From: Bacteroidota bacterium
GTDB taxonomy: Bacteria > Bacteroidota > Bacteroidia > Cytophagales > Cyclobacteriaceae
Length of the DNA stretch: 64,000 nucleotides
Assembly (NCBI GenBank): GCA_023417785.1
Contig: JAEZEH010000151.1
Location: 16,327 to 80,326, forward strand
Reading direction: 5' to 3'
In this document: one piece after another, positions 1 through 7,582 of the stretch
How the letters are laid out: each line of letters begins with the position of its first letter
Position numbering within the stretch: position 1 is the stretch's first letter
Notes under the pieces: generated by a model
Seen by the model: the letters and a program-made list of their open reading frames with translations, nothing else
Told to the model about the DNA's origin: nothing
The model's database searches: none
Translations under genes and position numbers: made by a program

Positions 1-1
1 C

Positions 2-475
2 ACGCGAAAATTCGATGTGAAAATGGAACCAGTGAAGTTGGGAGAGTTGATCGACGAAATCGTGACAGACATAAAATTCAACAAGAACGCATCTGCCATT
101 ACACTTGAGTATGTACGGGATTCATCACATGTCTTTACGTCGGATTACAGCCAGATAAAGATAGTGCTGAGGAATTTGCTCGGCAATGCGGTGAAATACC
201 ACAACCCCGGGCAGTCTTATCCATTCGTTCGGATCACCTTCACGCGTCACGAAGAATTTGTCGAAATTGCAGTCACCGACAACGGGCCCGGCATACCCGA
301 AGAAAGTATTCCGAAGATTTTTGAAATGTTCTATCGGGCCTCGCAAAACACCGAAGGCACTGGTCTGGGATTGTATATTGTTAAAGAAGCATTAAACCGT
401 GTGAAAGGTTCTATCTCGGTGTCGTCAACGATTGGCCAGGGAACCACTTTTACGGTCCAGCTCGAAGACGCGTAA
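2..475 (+). CDS. Sensor histidine kinase, C-terminal part (partial)
   Basis: This is the ATP-binding (HATPase_c) end of a two-component sensor kinase. The frame is open to the left edge, so the sensor, dimerisation and phospho-histidine parts lie outside the window. Visible landmarks in order are the N box (LRNLLGNAVKYHN), the G1 box (DNGPGIP), an F-box-like stretch (IFEMFYRA), and the G2 box (GTGLGLYIV). The protein stops shortly after, as free kinases do, with no receiver domain fused behind it. It would use ATP to phosphorylate its own histidine and then a response regulator, but signal and partner cannot be read here. The stop lies one base from the stop of the convergent pseudouridine synthase gene. 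The GTG at 17 is internal, not the true start. Confidence 0.93.
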   Translation, partial: TRKFDVKMEPVKLGELIDEIVTDIKFNKNASAITLEYVRDSSHVFTSDYSQIKIVLRNLLGNAVKYHNPGQSYPFVRITFTRHEEFVEIAVTDNGPGIPEESIPKIFEMFYRASQNTEGTGLGLYIVKEALNRVKGSISVSSTIGQGTTFTVQLEDA

Positions 476-476
476 G

Positions 477-2000
477 TTATTTGTAATGCTTCAGGCGAAC
501 TATTTCTTCACGTGAAAGAAAGCGCCATTCACCGCGGGGAAGATCTTTCTTATCGAGTCCGGCGTACACGGAACGATCAAGCTTCAGCACTTCATATTCG
601 AGGCTTTCAAAAATCCGCCTCACCACACGGTTCCAGCCAATGTGAATTTCAAGGCCAACAGTTTTCCCGTCATCAGAAACAACGGCCAAATCATCGACCT
701 GTGCCTTCCCTTCCTCGAGTTGAACACCGTCCAATATTTTTTGAAAGTCGGCTTTGTTAAGAGGACGATCGAGTTCGACTTTGTAGATCTTTTTTACATT
801 GTACGATGGGTGCATGAGCTTATCGGCCAGGTCGCCATCGTTCGTGAGCAATAGGAGGCCCGTTGTATTGCGGTCAAGTCTCCCGACGGGATAGATTCGC
901 TCTTTGACCTTGCTACCGATGAGGTGCATCACTGTGTTTCGTTCCTGCGGATCACTGGTAGTGGTAAGAAATCCTTTCGGCTTGTTCATCAGGATGTAAA
1001 CCGGTTTTTCCGCTTTTAGCAGTCTCTTCTCGTAACGGACCTCATCGCCGGGATTGACCTTGTAGCCCAATTCGGTGATGACCTTGCCGTTGACTGAGAT
1101 AAGACCCATGGTGATCAATTCATCGGCTTCGCGGCGGGAGCATACGCCACTGTTCGCGATGTAGCGGTTCAGTCTCATTTTGCCCGTCTGAATGGGGGCC
1201 TCTGCTTCAGCGGTTTTTGTGCGGGTACGTGGAACACGGCCCGATCGACTGGAAGAAGCGCTTTGATACGGGTCTTTTTCAAACCTGGCTTTTGAATCGC
1301 CCGAACGGTCAGAAAAAGATCGTTTTGATGGTGAGCGCTTTTCGTTCTGGTCATCGTCTCTCCGATACCCCGAACGTTTTTTTGGATAGCCGCTTTCGGG
1401 CTCTGACGACCCTGATTTACGTTTCCGAAAATCATCGCGCGCTGACCCGAACGATCCGGAATCTTTTTTGCCAAAAGGTTTTTCGCCACGGTTCGCTGAC
1501 GCTGACTTCTTGTAACCGCTTCTTTCCGATGAACCGGAACTTTCCCCCGTTGACTTGCGCCTCGGATATTCTTCCCGACCCGAGCTGAATGATCCGGAAC
1601 GTTTTCCGGCAGCTCCAGTGCGACTTCCCGGAGACGACTTTTTATAGGATTTCCGCTCCGGCGGTCCGGAATTCTCTCCCGATGACTTGCGCCGCGGATA
1701 TTCTTCGCGTGATGAGCTGAATGATCCGGAACGTTTTCCGGCAGCTCCAGTGCGACTGCCTGGCGGCGACTTTTTATAGGGTTGCCGTTCCGACGGTCCG
1801 GAATTCTCTCCCGATGATTTGCGTCGCGGACTTTCCTCACGGGCAGAACCAAATGAGCCGGAGCGTTTCTTTCCGGCGCTTTTCGGTGCACCAGACCGGT
1901 TTCCGGTGGTTGATTTTTTTGCAAATTTCCTGGGGGAGGACGATCGTCCTGAGGAGCCTTTTCGGCTTCTTTGAGAACCAGAATGGTCAGCTCTTGGCAT
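477..2000 (-). CDS. RluB/RsuA-family pseudouridine synthase with long repetitive basic N-terminal arm
   Basis: The last 233 of 507 residues form a normal RluB/RsuA-type enzyme that isomerises a uridine in rRNA. An S4 RNA-binding domain begins at Met275 (MRLNRYIANSG). The catalytic motif GRLDRNTTGLLLL follows, with Asp376 as the expected nucleophile. Residues 1-274 are extra for the family and are rich in Ser, Arg, Lys and Gly. Residues 43-217 are four copies of a ~44-residue unit. The arm is probably disordered and RNA-binding, which is inference; basic extensions of this kind are known in Bacteroidota homologues. The ATG start overlaps the end of scpB by 14 nt, so translation is likely coupled. 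Met275 could also start a short form. The exact target uridine is not determinable here. Confidence 0.92.
   Translation of the reverse strand: MPRADHSGSQRSRKGSSGRSSSPRKFAKKSTTGNRSGAPKSAGKKRSGSFGSAREESPRRKSSGENSGPSERQPYKKSPPGSRTGAAGKRSGSFSSSREEYPRRKSSGENSGPPERKSYKKSSPGSRTGAAGKRSGSFSSGREEYPRRKSTGESSGSSERSGYKKSASANRGEKPFGKKDSGSFGSARDDFRKRKSGSSEPESGYPKKRSGYRRDDDQNEKRSPSKRSFSDRSGDSKARFEKDPYQSASSSRSGRVPRTRTKTAEAEAPIQTGKMRLNRYIANSGVCSRREADELITMGLISVNGKVITELGYKVNPGDEVRYEKRLLKAEKPVYILMNKPKGFLTTTSDPQERNTVMHLIGSKVKERIYPVGRLDRNTTGLLLLTNDGDLADKLMHPSYNVKKIYKVELDRPLNKADFQKILDGVQLEEGKAQVDDLAVVSDDGKTVGLEIHIGWNRVVRRIFESLEYEVLKLDRSVYAGLDKKDLPRGEWRFLSREEIVRLKHYK
1350..1874 (-). repeat. Four-copy ~132-bp in-frame tandem repeat inside the pseudouridine synthase gene
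   Basis: Codons 43-217 of the pseudouridine synthase are four successive units of about 44 residues. Each unit has the pattern G-K-(K/R)-SGSF, R-E-E, RRKS-G, a Ser/Pro/Glu stretch, YKKS, then SRTGAA. The middle copies are nearly identical at DNA level: the string beginning gagctgaatgatccgg occurs at 1582 and again at 1714, exactly 132 bp apart. Outer copies are more diverged. The period is a multiple of three, so copy-number change would keep the frame. Confidence 0.88.
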
Positions 2001-2772
2001 CGGGGTCGTTTAAATCTGTTCCAGGTTCCGTAGAAGGATCAGCTGCCTCTTCGGAGGGTTCGTCAGCTGCGGAAGGCAAGGCGTGTTCCTGGTCATTCGC
2101 CGGCGCTTCCTCAAAGGTTATTTCATTTTCGTTCATGGCGACATCCTCCGACGGCGCCATGAATTCATTTTCGGAAGATAAAGCGACCTCCTCAGTAGAT
2201 TCCTCCACTTCGGTTTCCTCTGGATTCAGCCCGATGGTATTGGTTTCATTAAATTCTTTCGGAACTGGCAATTCGGCGAGCTCGTTGATGCCGAAATACT
2301 CCATAAACTTTACCGTCGTCCCGTAGAGCATGGGGCGCCCGATCGTCTCGGCTTTGCCGGTGATCTCGATTAATCCTTTATCAAGTAATTTCTGGACCGC
2401 GTAATCACAGTTCACCCCGCGTATGTTTTCAAGCTCCGTTTTCGAGATCGGCTGTTTGTACGCAACGATGGAAAGCGTTTCCATAGCCGAGGTAGAGAGC
2501 CTTTTCTTAGACTGCTGCTTGAGCATGATTCCAATGCTCGTCTGATATGCGGGTTTTGTCAGGAACTGGTATCCCCCAGCACTTTTGAATAGCTGGAAGG
2601 AGAAGTCTTCAGAACTAAATTTTTCTTCCAAACGCTGAATGGCGCCGTCGATGTCTTCCTCAGGAACATCGGCATTAAACATCTCTGACAGACACGCCTT
2701 GATGTCAGCGATCTTAATGGGTGTAGAAGAGCAGAAAATCAGCGCTTCAATATGGTTTTGAAGAAAGTCCAA
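1987..2772 (-). CDS. scpB: Segregation and condensation protein B (ScpB)
   Basis: ScpB is the winged-helix (kite) subunit of the bacterial SMC-ScpA-ScpB condensin, which compacts and segregates the chromosome. The first ~180 residues match the family: tandem winged helices, with the conserved stretches TSAMETLSIVAYKQPISK and, near residues 140-150, GRPMLYGTT. Residues ~190-261 are an acidic Glu/Ser/Pro-rich tail that should be disordered. The start is a TTG: the only upstream codon before an in-frame stop is not a start, and the next Met falls inside the first domain. No scpA lies beside it in the window. It sits between the DksA-like gene (26 bp upstream) and the pseudouridine synthase gene (overlapping downstream), probably in one leftward transcript. 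An scpB-rluB neighbourhood is common in bacteria. Confidence 0.95.
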   Translation of the reverse strand: MDFLQNHIEALIFCSSTPIKIADIKACLSEMFNADVPEEDIDGAIQRLEEKFSSEDFSFQLFKSAGGYQFLTKPAYQTSIGIMLKQQSKKRLSTSAMETLSIVAYKQPISKTELENIRGVNCDYAVQKLLDKGLIEITGKAETIGRPMLYGTTVKFMEYFGINELAELPVPKEFNETNTIGLNPEETEVEESTEEVALSSENEFMAPSEDVAMNENEITFEEAPANDQEHALPSAADEPSEEAADPSTEPGTDLNDPDAKS

Positions 2773-2798
2773 AGGCTACCAGTATTCAAAATTTGATA

Positions 2799-3692
2799 TT
2801 AATCCTGCTGCATCATTTTGGCCTCAATCGACTGGGTCGTATGAGGAACTGCAATGAGGCGCTCTTTGGGAATCAGTTTTCCGGTGACGGAACAAATCCC
2901 GTATGTACCATTCTTGATTCGCACCAAAGCGTTCTCAAGATTGGTAATATATTTTTGCTGTCGTGCAGCCAGCTGACTCAAATTTTCCTTTTCGGCGGTT
3001 TCGGCTCCGTCTTCGAGTACTTTAGTGTTGCCACCCGAAGTTGCATCTGTTCCTTCGTCGTTATTTCGATTCAACGTGTCTTTAAGGATCTTATATTCTT
3101 CACGGGCTTTGTCGAGCTTACGGTTAATCAGCGCTTCAAATTCCTTCAGTTCATCTTCTGAATATCGCGTTCTCTCATCTGATGATGAAGACGCCTTGGC
3201 TGGTTTGTGTGCAATTGGTCTTTGATTGGGCACAGGGAAAATATTTAGTTGTGGTGGAATGGGCTTAGGAGTTACCGGCTGTACGGTTACCGAAGCAGTC
3301 TCCTCCTTTGTTTTTGCAGGTTTCCTAGGCGCTGGGGCAGGCTTAGAAACAGTTTTTACCACGTTTTTCTCAACTTCCGAAGGTTTCGGAGCTGCGGCTT
3401 TCGGGGTTACGGCTTTCTTTACCAACTCTTTTTTCGGCGCCTCCTTTTTTGAAACAACTTTCGAAGATGCTTTCTTAACCTTTTCTTTCGGAGCCTCTTT
3501 TCTCGAAGCCACTTTTTTAGCGACAACAGGCTTTTTGGCCACTACTTTTTTGGCAGCGGATTTTTTGCTAACGGTCTTTTTCGCTGCAGTTTTTTTGGCT
3601 TTGGTAGGAGCAATTTTTTTTGCTTTTGCTGCCGGTTTCGCTTTAACAGCTTTCTTCGCTGTCTTGGCCGGTGACTTCTTGTTTTTAGCCAT
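2799..3692 (-). CDS. DksA/TraR-like protein with histone H1-like Lys/Ala-rich N-terminal arm
   Basis: Residues ~1-130 of 297 are a low-complexity Lys/Ala arm with many AKK and KAKK steps, like the tails of histone H1-like bacterial proteins. Residues ~130-165 are Pro-rich. Residues ~170-297 resemble the DksA/TraR family: a helical hairpin (RYSEDELKEFEALINRKLD onward), then the conserved GTYGICSVTGKLIPKERL region near the C terminus. DksA proteins bind the RNA polymerase secondary channel. Here the C4 zinc finger is degenerate, with only one Cys left in that region, as in other Bacteroidota members I recall. The arm suggests DNA or RNA binding; this is inference. It is first in a leftward run with scpB and the pseudouridine synthase. 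The ATG start is clear. Confidence 0.87.
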   Translation of the reverse strand: MAKNKKSPAKTAKKAVKAKPAAKAKKIAPTKAKKTAAKKTVSKKSAAKKVVAKKPVVAKKVASRKEAPKEKVKKASSKVVSKKEAPKKELVKKAVTPKAAAPKPSEVEKNVVKTVSKPAPAPRKPAKTKEETASVTVQPVTPKPIPPQLNIFPVPNQRPIAHKPAKASSSSDERTRYSEDELKEFEALINRKLDKAREEYKILKDTLNRNNDEGTDATSGGNTKVLEDGAETAEKENLSQLAARQQKYITNLENALVRIKNGTYGICSVTGKLIPKERLIAVPHTTQSIEAKMMQQD

Positions 3693-3823
3693 ACGGGTAT
3701 TCTTTTTTGGTAAAAGATTCGCAAAATTAGGCGGTCGCCCACGAAAACAAAAACTATTGAAGAATTTATTCCAGGATCTCCATTTGTAGCTCGTATAGGG
3801 TTATTTTCAAAATTTATTTAGGT

Positions 3824-4822
3824 ATGACAAAAAGTATATTAACTGCGCTTGTGTTCGCCGCACTTGTGTCGTGTTCGCAGGAAAAAAGCAACAATGCATT
3901 GGTCGAAGAGCCACCCGCACCCTTTGCCCTGGTAATTCACGGAGGCGCAGGCACGATCACCCGCGAATCGATGACTCCGGAGAAGGAACAACAATATCAC
4001 CGCGCACTCAAGCTAGCCCTTGATACGGGGTATTCGATACTGGAACGAGGCGGAACCAGTGTTGATGCCGTGATTGCGGTCGTGAAGACGATGGAGGATT
4101 CACCACTATTCAACGCGGGCAGGGGCGCTGTGTTTACACATGACGGTACCAACGAACTCGATGCGTCTATCATGGACGGAAAAAACCAGATGGCTGGCGC
4201 CGTTACAGGGATAAAAACTGTCAGAAACCCGATCATGGCAGCGCACGCTGTAATGACCAGGTCGGATCACGTTATGCTCTCAGGTCGGGGTGCCGAGGAA
4301 TTTTCAAAAGAGCAAGGGCTCGACATCGTTGACAATAATTACTTTTTCGATTCGGCACGATATAAACAGCTACAGAGACTTTTGAAGAAAGACGGCAAAG
4401 ACACGAAATTTGGAACAGTGGGATGCGTCGCACTAGACCAGTTCGGAAACATCGCGGCAGGAACCTCAACAGGGGGCATGACCAATAAAAAGTTCGGCAG
4501 AATCGGTGACTCGCCCATTATTGGGGCGGGTACCTATGCGAATAATGAAACCTGCGGCATCTCCTCTACCGGGTGGGGCGAGTACTTCATCCGGCTTGGT
4601 GTAGCCTTCGATATATCAGCGATGATGGCCTATCGTGGCTTGAGCCTCGAGGAGGCATCCAAGGAGGTGATCATGAGAAAACTGCCGGAACTCGGCGGCG
4701 ACGGCGGGATTATTGGTCTCACCAGATCAGGTGAAATTGTGATGATGTTTAATACCGAAGGCATGTACCGGGGATTTAAACGGAAAGGAGAAACAGCCCA
4801 AACATTCATCTACAAAGACTAA
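3824..4822 (+). CDS. iaaA: Exported isoaspartyl peptidase / L-asparaginase (Ntn hydrolase)
   Basis: This is a threonine-type beta-aspartyl peptidase of 332 residues, which cleaves isoaspartyl dipeptides and often asparagine. The family matures by self-cleavage before a catalytic Thr. Here that residue is Thr198 in the FGTVG motif, and the following STGGMTNK and GRIGDSPIIGAG stretches are the classical beta-chain start. The N terminus is a lipoprotein signal with a probable lipobox Cys17 (LVSC), so the enzyme should be anchored in the envelope, unlike the cytosolic E. coli enzyme. A linker follows, then the alpha chain begins near residue 33 (FALVIHGGAGT). The stop shares a 4-bp overlap with the stop of the convergent lamin-tail gene. 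The function is firm; the in vivo substrate is not. Confidence 0.94.
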   Translation: MTKSILTALVFAALVSCSQEKSNNALVEEPPAPFALVIHGGAGTITRESMTPEKEQQYHRALKLALDTGYSILERGGTSVDAVIAVVKTMEDSPLFNAGRGAVFTHDGTNELDASIMDGKNQMAGAVTGIKTVRNPIMAAHAVMTRSDHVMLSGRGAEEFSKEQGLDIVDNNYFFDSARYKQLQRLLKKDGKDTKFGTVGCVALDQFGNIAAGTSTGGMTNKKFGRIGDSPIIGAGTYANNETCGISSTGWGEYFIRLGVAFDISAMMAYRGLSLEEASKEVIMRKLPELGGDGGIIGLTRSGEIVMMFNTEGMYRGFKRKGETAQTFIYKD

Positions 4823-7440
4823 AATCTTCCCGCCAAAACAACCCGCTTCAAAATGACTTTGGTGGATCCGGTGCGGTCGAACAATTCAACTTTGATCATG
4901 TAACTTCCGACCCGGGCGCGCGTGCCATCATCAAGATCCCCGTCCCACCGGAAAAAACCACTTGTGCCAAGCAAAGCGTTTTGCGCTATGGTCCTGGTTT
5001 GTCTGCCGCTACTATCGAATATCAGGATGTTGGCAACCTGATTGGCGCGTTCAAATGAATAGTGTATCGCTGCAAAATCGGGTTGGCCATTTCCGGCTAC
5101 AAAGACTTCCGGCTCGACACGGATTTCCGAATCATCACCATTGACGGAGTGAATGTTGTTTGAGTTTGCATACCCCGGCGTCGCAAACCCCGCAGAGCCT
5201 GACGCGGACTTCCAGTTTGCGGGATCGTCGCCGGGCGAGTTCAACGAGAGTCTTTCGAGACTCACACCCTCCTTATCGCGGATGAAAGGAGAATGCATGT
5301 CGGCGGAATAGTGAAACAGATCAATGATTTTCCCTTCGGGATCTGTAATACACACGCTGCCGTAATCATCGTTGAAGGAAGGGAGCACCATTTCCAGAAG
5401 GTTCGTCGCGTGGACGTACTCATTGCGTATATTCTCCGGGTTGGGCGTAAACGCCCTGATCGAGTATGGTTTTAGCATATTAGGTGTAGCGGTGATCGTT
5501 TTCAGGTTGGTGCATTCCCCATCCTCCATATGCCCCATCTTCCACCCATTCAGGTCGAGATACTTATTTGACCGATTTACCAGCTCGACAAAATCCGCGC
5601 CACCAGGTCGCGGGTTAAACAAAATTTCGTTGATCACGACATCAAGACTATCCGGCGTTTGAGGAAGCGCAAACTCAGCCATATTATGTCCGTCAACAAT
5701 TACATTACCTGCACAGTCGTATACATCCCGAATCAGAATGTCGTAGAGTTTGCCGTGTTCGAGGGGGGTGTCGAGGTAAATTGTCATCTCACGAAGACTA
5801 TTCCCCAGCGTGACGGTTTGCACGCTGACGCCCCCTGAAAGCTGAAACTGAGAAGCCTCGGGTTTCCGATTTTCAAGCTTCTCGTTAAAACCAAGGAGGA
5901 TCGCATCGGACGAAGCCGCATGAGCTCGCACAAGCCGGGGTCCGGTCAGATCAGGCTTTTCGGCGTATATGCTATTAGTTGTGCCAGGGGTTCCACCTTT
6001 ATCGCTCTCTGATGCGGCCCAGTTATCTTTTTCAGCGCACACATTAGCCGGATCTATCAATTCGAGTGTCCAGCCACCGGATTTTTTATCACTGTCGCGA
6101 TACCAGGTATCATCGTAATAGATTGAATCGATGAGGGTTCCGGCTTCGTCTTTCAGGGTGAGCGCATCGCTGGTGTTGTTTAATGACGGAAAGCGGACGA
6201 TGGCGATGGATTCACCGTAGAACTGATATGCCTGTAATGCGGCGGAAGAGGTCAGAATGAGGTATTCTCCCGGAAGCAGTACGCGTTCGCCAATAGTCGT
6301 GGCCCCGGTCAAATCAGACAGCGTCCAGTTTGCCAGGGATAGGGCGTTTGCCGACCGATTGAAGATTTCAATGAATTCACTTTCCGGCAAACCGACGGGG
6401 GGACTTGGATCACAAAAAACCTCGGTAATAATAACGTCTTTCCACGCTGCGCGGATCTTTTTTTCAAAACGGAATTCAAATTCCTGGATGAGACTTTCAT
6501 TTCCTGCCTCATCGTAAACCGGACCAACGGCAAGGCTATAGACAACATTGTTTTCGAACACATGGTCAAATACAAGTGTCACGGCTCCGTTGCCGGGCAA
6601 AATCTCGATAGCTGCGGGATATCCGACTCCACCGTTTACCCAATACGTTTGTACATTCGAAAGAACGGCGTTCGGAATGGATTCGGAGAATACTATGTGT
6701 AAACGATCCTGGTCAACGGCCTCTACGCCCATAACCTCCGGGGGTGAAGTATCGGCAGGAAATTCAGGGCTGTATGAAAAGCCATTGAAATAGAAACGGT
6801 CCCTCCGGGTGGAGGTGAACTGACATTGAACACCAAACCAGGACGAACTGGTTATTTGATCATCAATAGCATTGCCCTCTTCCAGAAATGTTGTTTCGTT
6901 TTCCAGCTTTGAATACAATTGCCAGTACCCGTTGGTCTCACGTGCAACCCGGATCGTCGCTCTTATTTGTGGGCTATTAACACGGCCATCGGCGCCGTCG
7001 ATAACCTTGCTGTGGGTTTCGCCGCTTTGCTTATACAAGGTAATTTCATCAGCAGCACCGCCGATCAGAACATAGTAACCATTCAGCGGGCTGTTCAGGT
7101 CGGATTGGTCTGATATCAGGTAAATCCGGGCCAGGTTGGCTCCCGAGGGATTAAAATCCAGCGTCATCTCAAATTCCCAGGTCCCATAGACGTCCGCACT
7201 CGGGGTAGCTAAAACGGCGGTTTCGGCATCCGGTTGAGCATTTAGCCGTAGTTTTTGTTCCTCGACGACAAACGCGTCAGCGTCACCGAGCCACTCGGGA
7301 TCAGCGTGAAATTCGCCGTCGGCAAACGTTTCTTGCCATTGGGCTAAAAGAGGGGCCGGAAAAAGGACGAAGGTTAAAAAAACAATTGCCGTAATCGTTT
7401 TCAGGATAGAAAAAATTAATATTTGTCCAACGGTGTTCAT
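4819..7440 (-). CDS. Exported multidomain protein with two lamin-tail domains
   Basis: A large secreted protein of 873 residues with an N-terminal signal ending near PLLAQ. Domains in order, numbered from the longer GTG form: a concanavalin-like beta-sandwich (~36-228), an SbsA-type Ig domain (~233-328, starting DTSPPEV), a first lamin-tail domain (~336-492, ITEVFCDP...EFIEIFNRS), a second Ig-like domain (~498-595), a second lamin-tail domain (~601-762, INEILFNPRPGGADFVELVN), and a C-terminal FlgD-like Ig domain (~776-875) resembling type IX secretion sorting regions. Bacterial lamin-tail proteins are often surface or nuclease-associated, but no catalytic domain is visible. ATG at 7440 is preferred over GTG at 7446. 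Adhesive or structural role is inference. Confidence 0.88.
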   Translation of the reverse strand: MNTVGQILIFSILKTITAIVFLTFVLFPAPLLAQWQETFADGEFHADPEWLGDADAFVVEEQKLRLNAQPDAETAVLATPSADVYGTWEFEMTLDFNPSGANLARIYLISDQSDLNSPLNGYYVLIGGAADEITLYKQSGETHSKVIDGADGRVNSPQIRATIRVARETNGYWQLYSKLENETTFLEEGNAIDDQITSSSWFGVQCQFTSTRRDRFYFNGFSYSPEFPADTSPPEVMGVEAVDQDRLHIVFSESIPNAVLSNVQTYWVNGGVGYPAAIEILPGNGAVTLVFDHVFENNVVYSLAVGPVYDEAGNESLIQEFEFRFEKKIRAAWKDVIITEVFCDPSPPVGLPESEFIEIFNRSANALSLANWTLSDLTGATTIGERVLLPGEYLILTSSAALQAYQFYGESIAIVRFPSLNNTSDALTLKDEAGTLIDSIYYDDTWYRDSDKKSGGWTLELIDPANVCAEKDNWAASESDKGGTPGTTNSIYAEKPDLTGPRLVRAHAASSDAILLGFNEKLENRKPEASQFQLSGGVSVQTVTLGNSLREMTIYLDTPLEHGKLYDILIRDVYDCAGNVIVDGHNMAEFALPQTPDSLDVVINEILFNPRPGGADFVELVNRSNKYLDLNGWKMGHMEDGECTNLKTITATPNMLKPYSIRAFTPNPENIRNEYVHATNLLEMVLPSFNDDYGSVCITDPEGKIIDLFHYSADMHSPFIRDKEGVSLERLSLNSPGDDPANWKSASGSAGFATPGYANSNNIHSVNGDDSEIRVEPEVFVAGNGQPDFAAIHYSFERANQVANILIFDSSGRQTRTIAQNALLGTSGFFRWDGDLDDGTRARVGSYMIKVELFDRTGSTKVILKRVVLAGRF

Positions 7441-7484
7441 AGGCACAACGGGAAAGACTAGTTTTGCAAATTATTTTGGCAACG

Positions 7485-7504
7485 GTTCCTTCGCGGGAAG
7501 GAAC
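7485..7504. other. Perfect 8-bp hairpin between lamin-tail gene and asd
   Basis: gttccttc and gaaggaac form a perfect 8-bp inverted repeat around a 4-base loop (gcgg). It sits in the divergent gap, 45 bp upstream of the lamin-tail start and 79 bp upstream of asd. No U-run follows on either strand, so it is not a standard terminator. It may be a protein-binding site or a leader hairpin. Confidence 0.45.
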
Positions 7505-7582
7505 GACAAGGTAAAAAAAACTTCATGAACTGAAAATCCGTATACGGCAAAACTCTTTAAACACTTAAATTTTTAACAGACA

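Noticed and set aside
1175..2326. Long frames on both strands across the pseudouridine synthase repeat (249 codons minus, 201 and 123 codons plus)
   Set aside because: They are shadows of the Ser/Arg-rich repeat, whose codons stay open in other frames. They show no family motifs.
3226..3789. 187-codon Phe/Ala/Thr-rich frame on the plus strand
   Set aside because: It is the antisense of the Lys/Ala-rich arm of the DksA-like gene, where AAG/GCC codons read as Phe/Ala. It is not a membrane protein.
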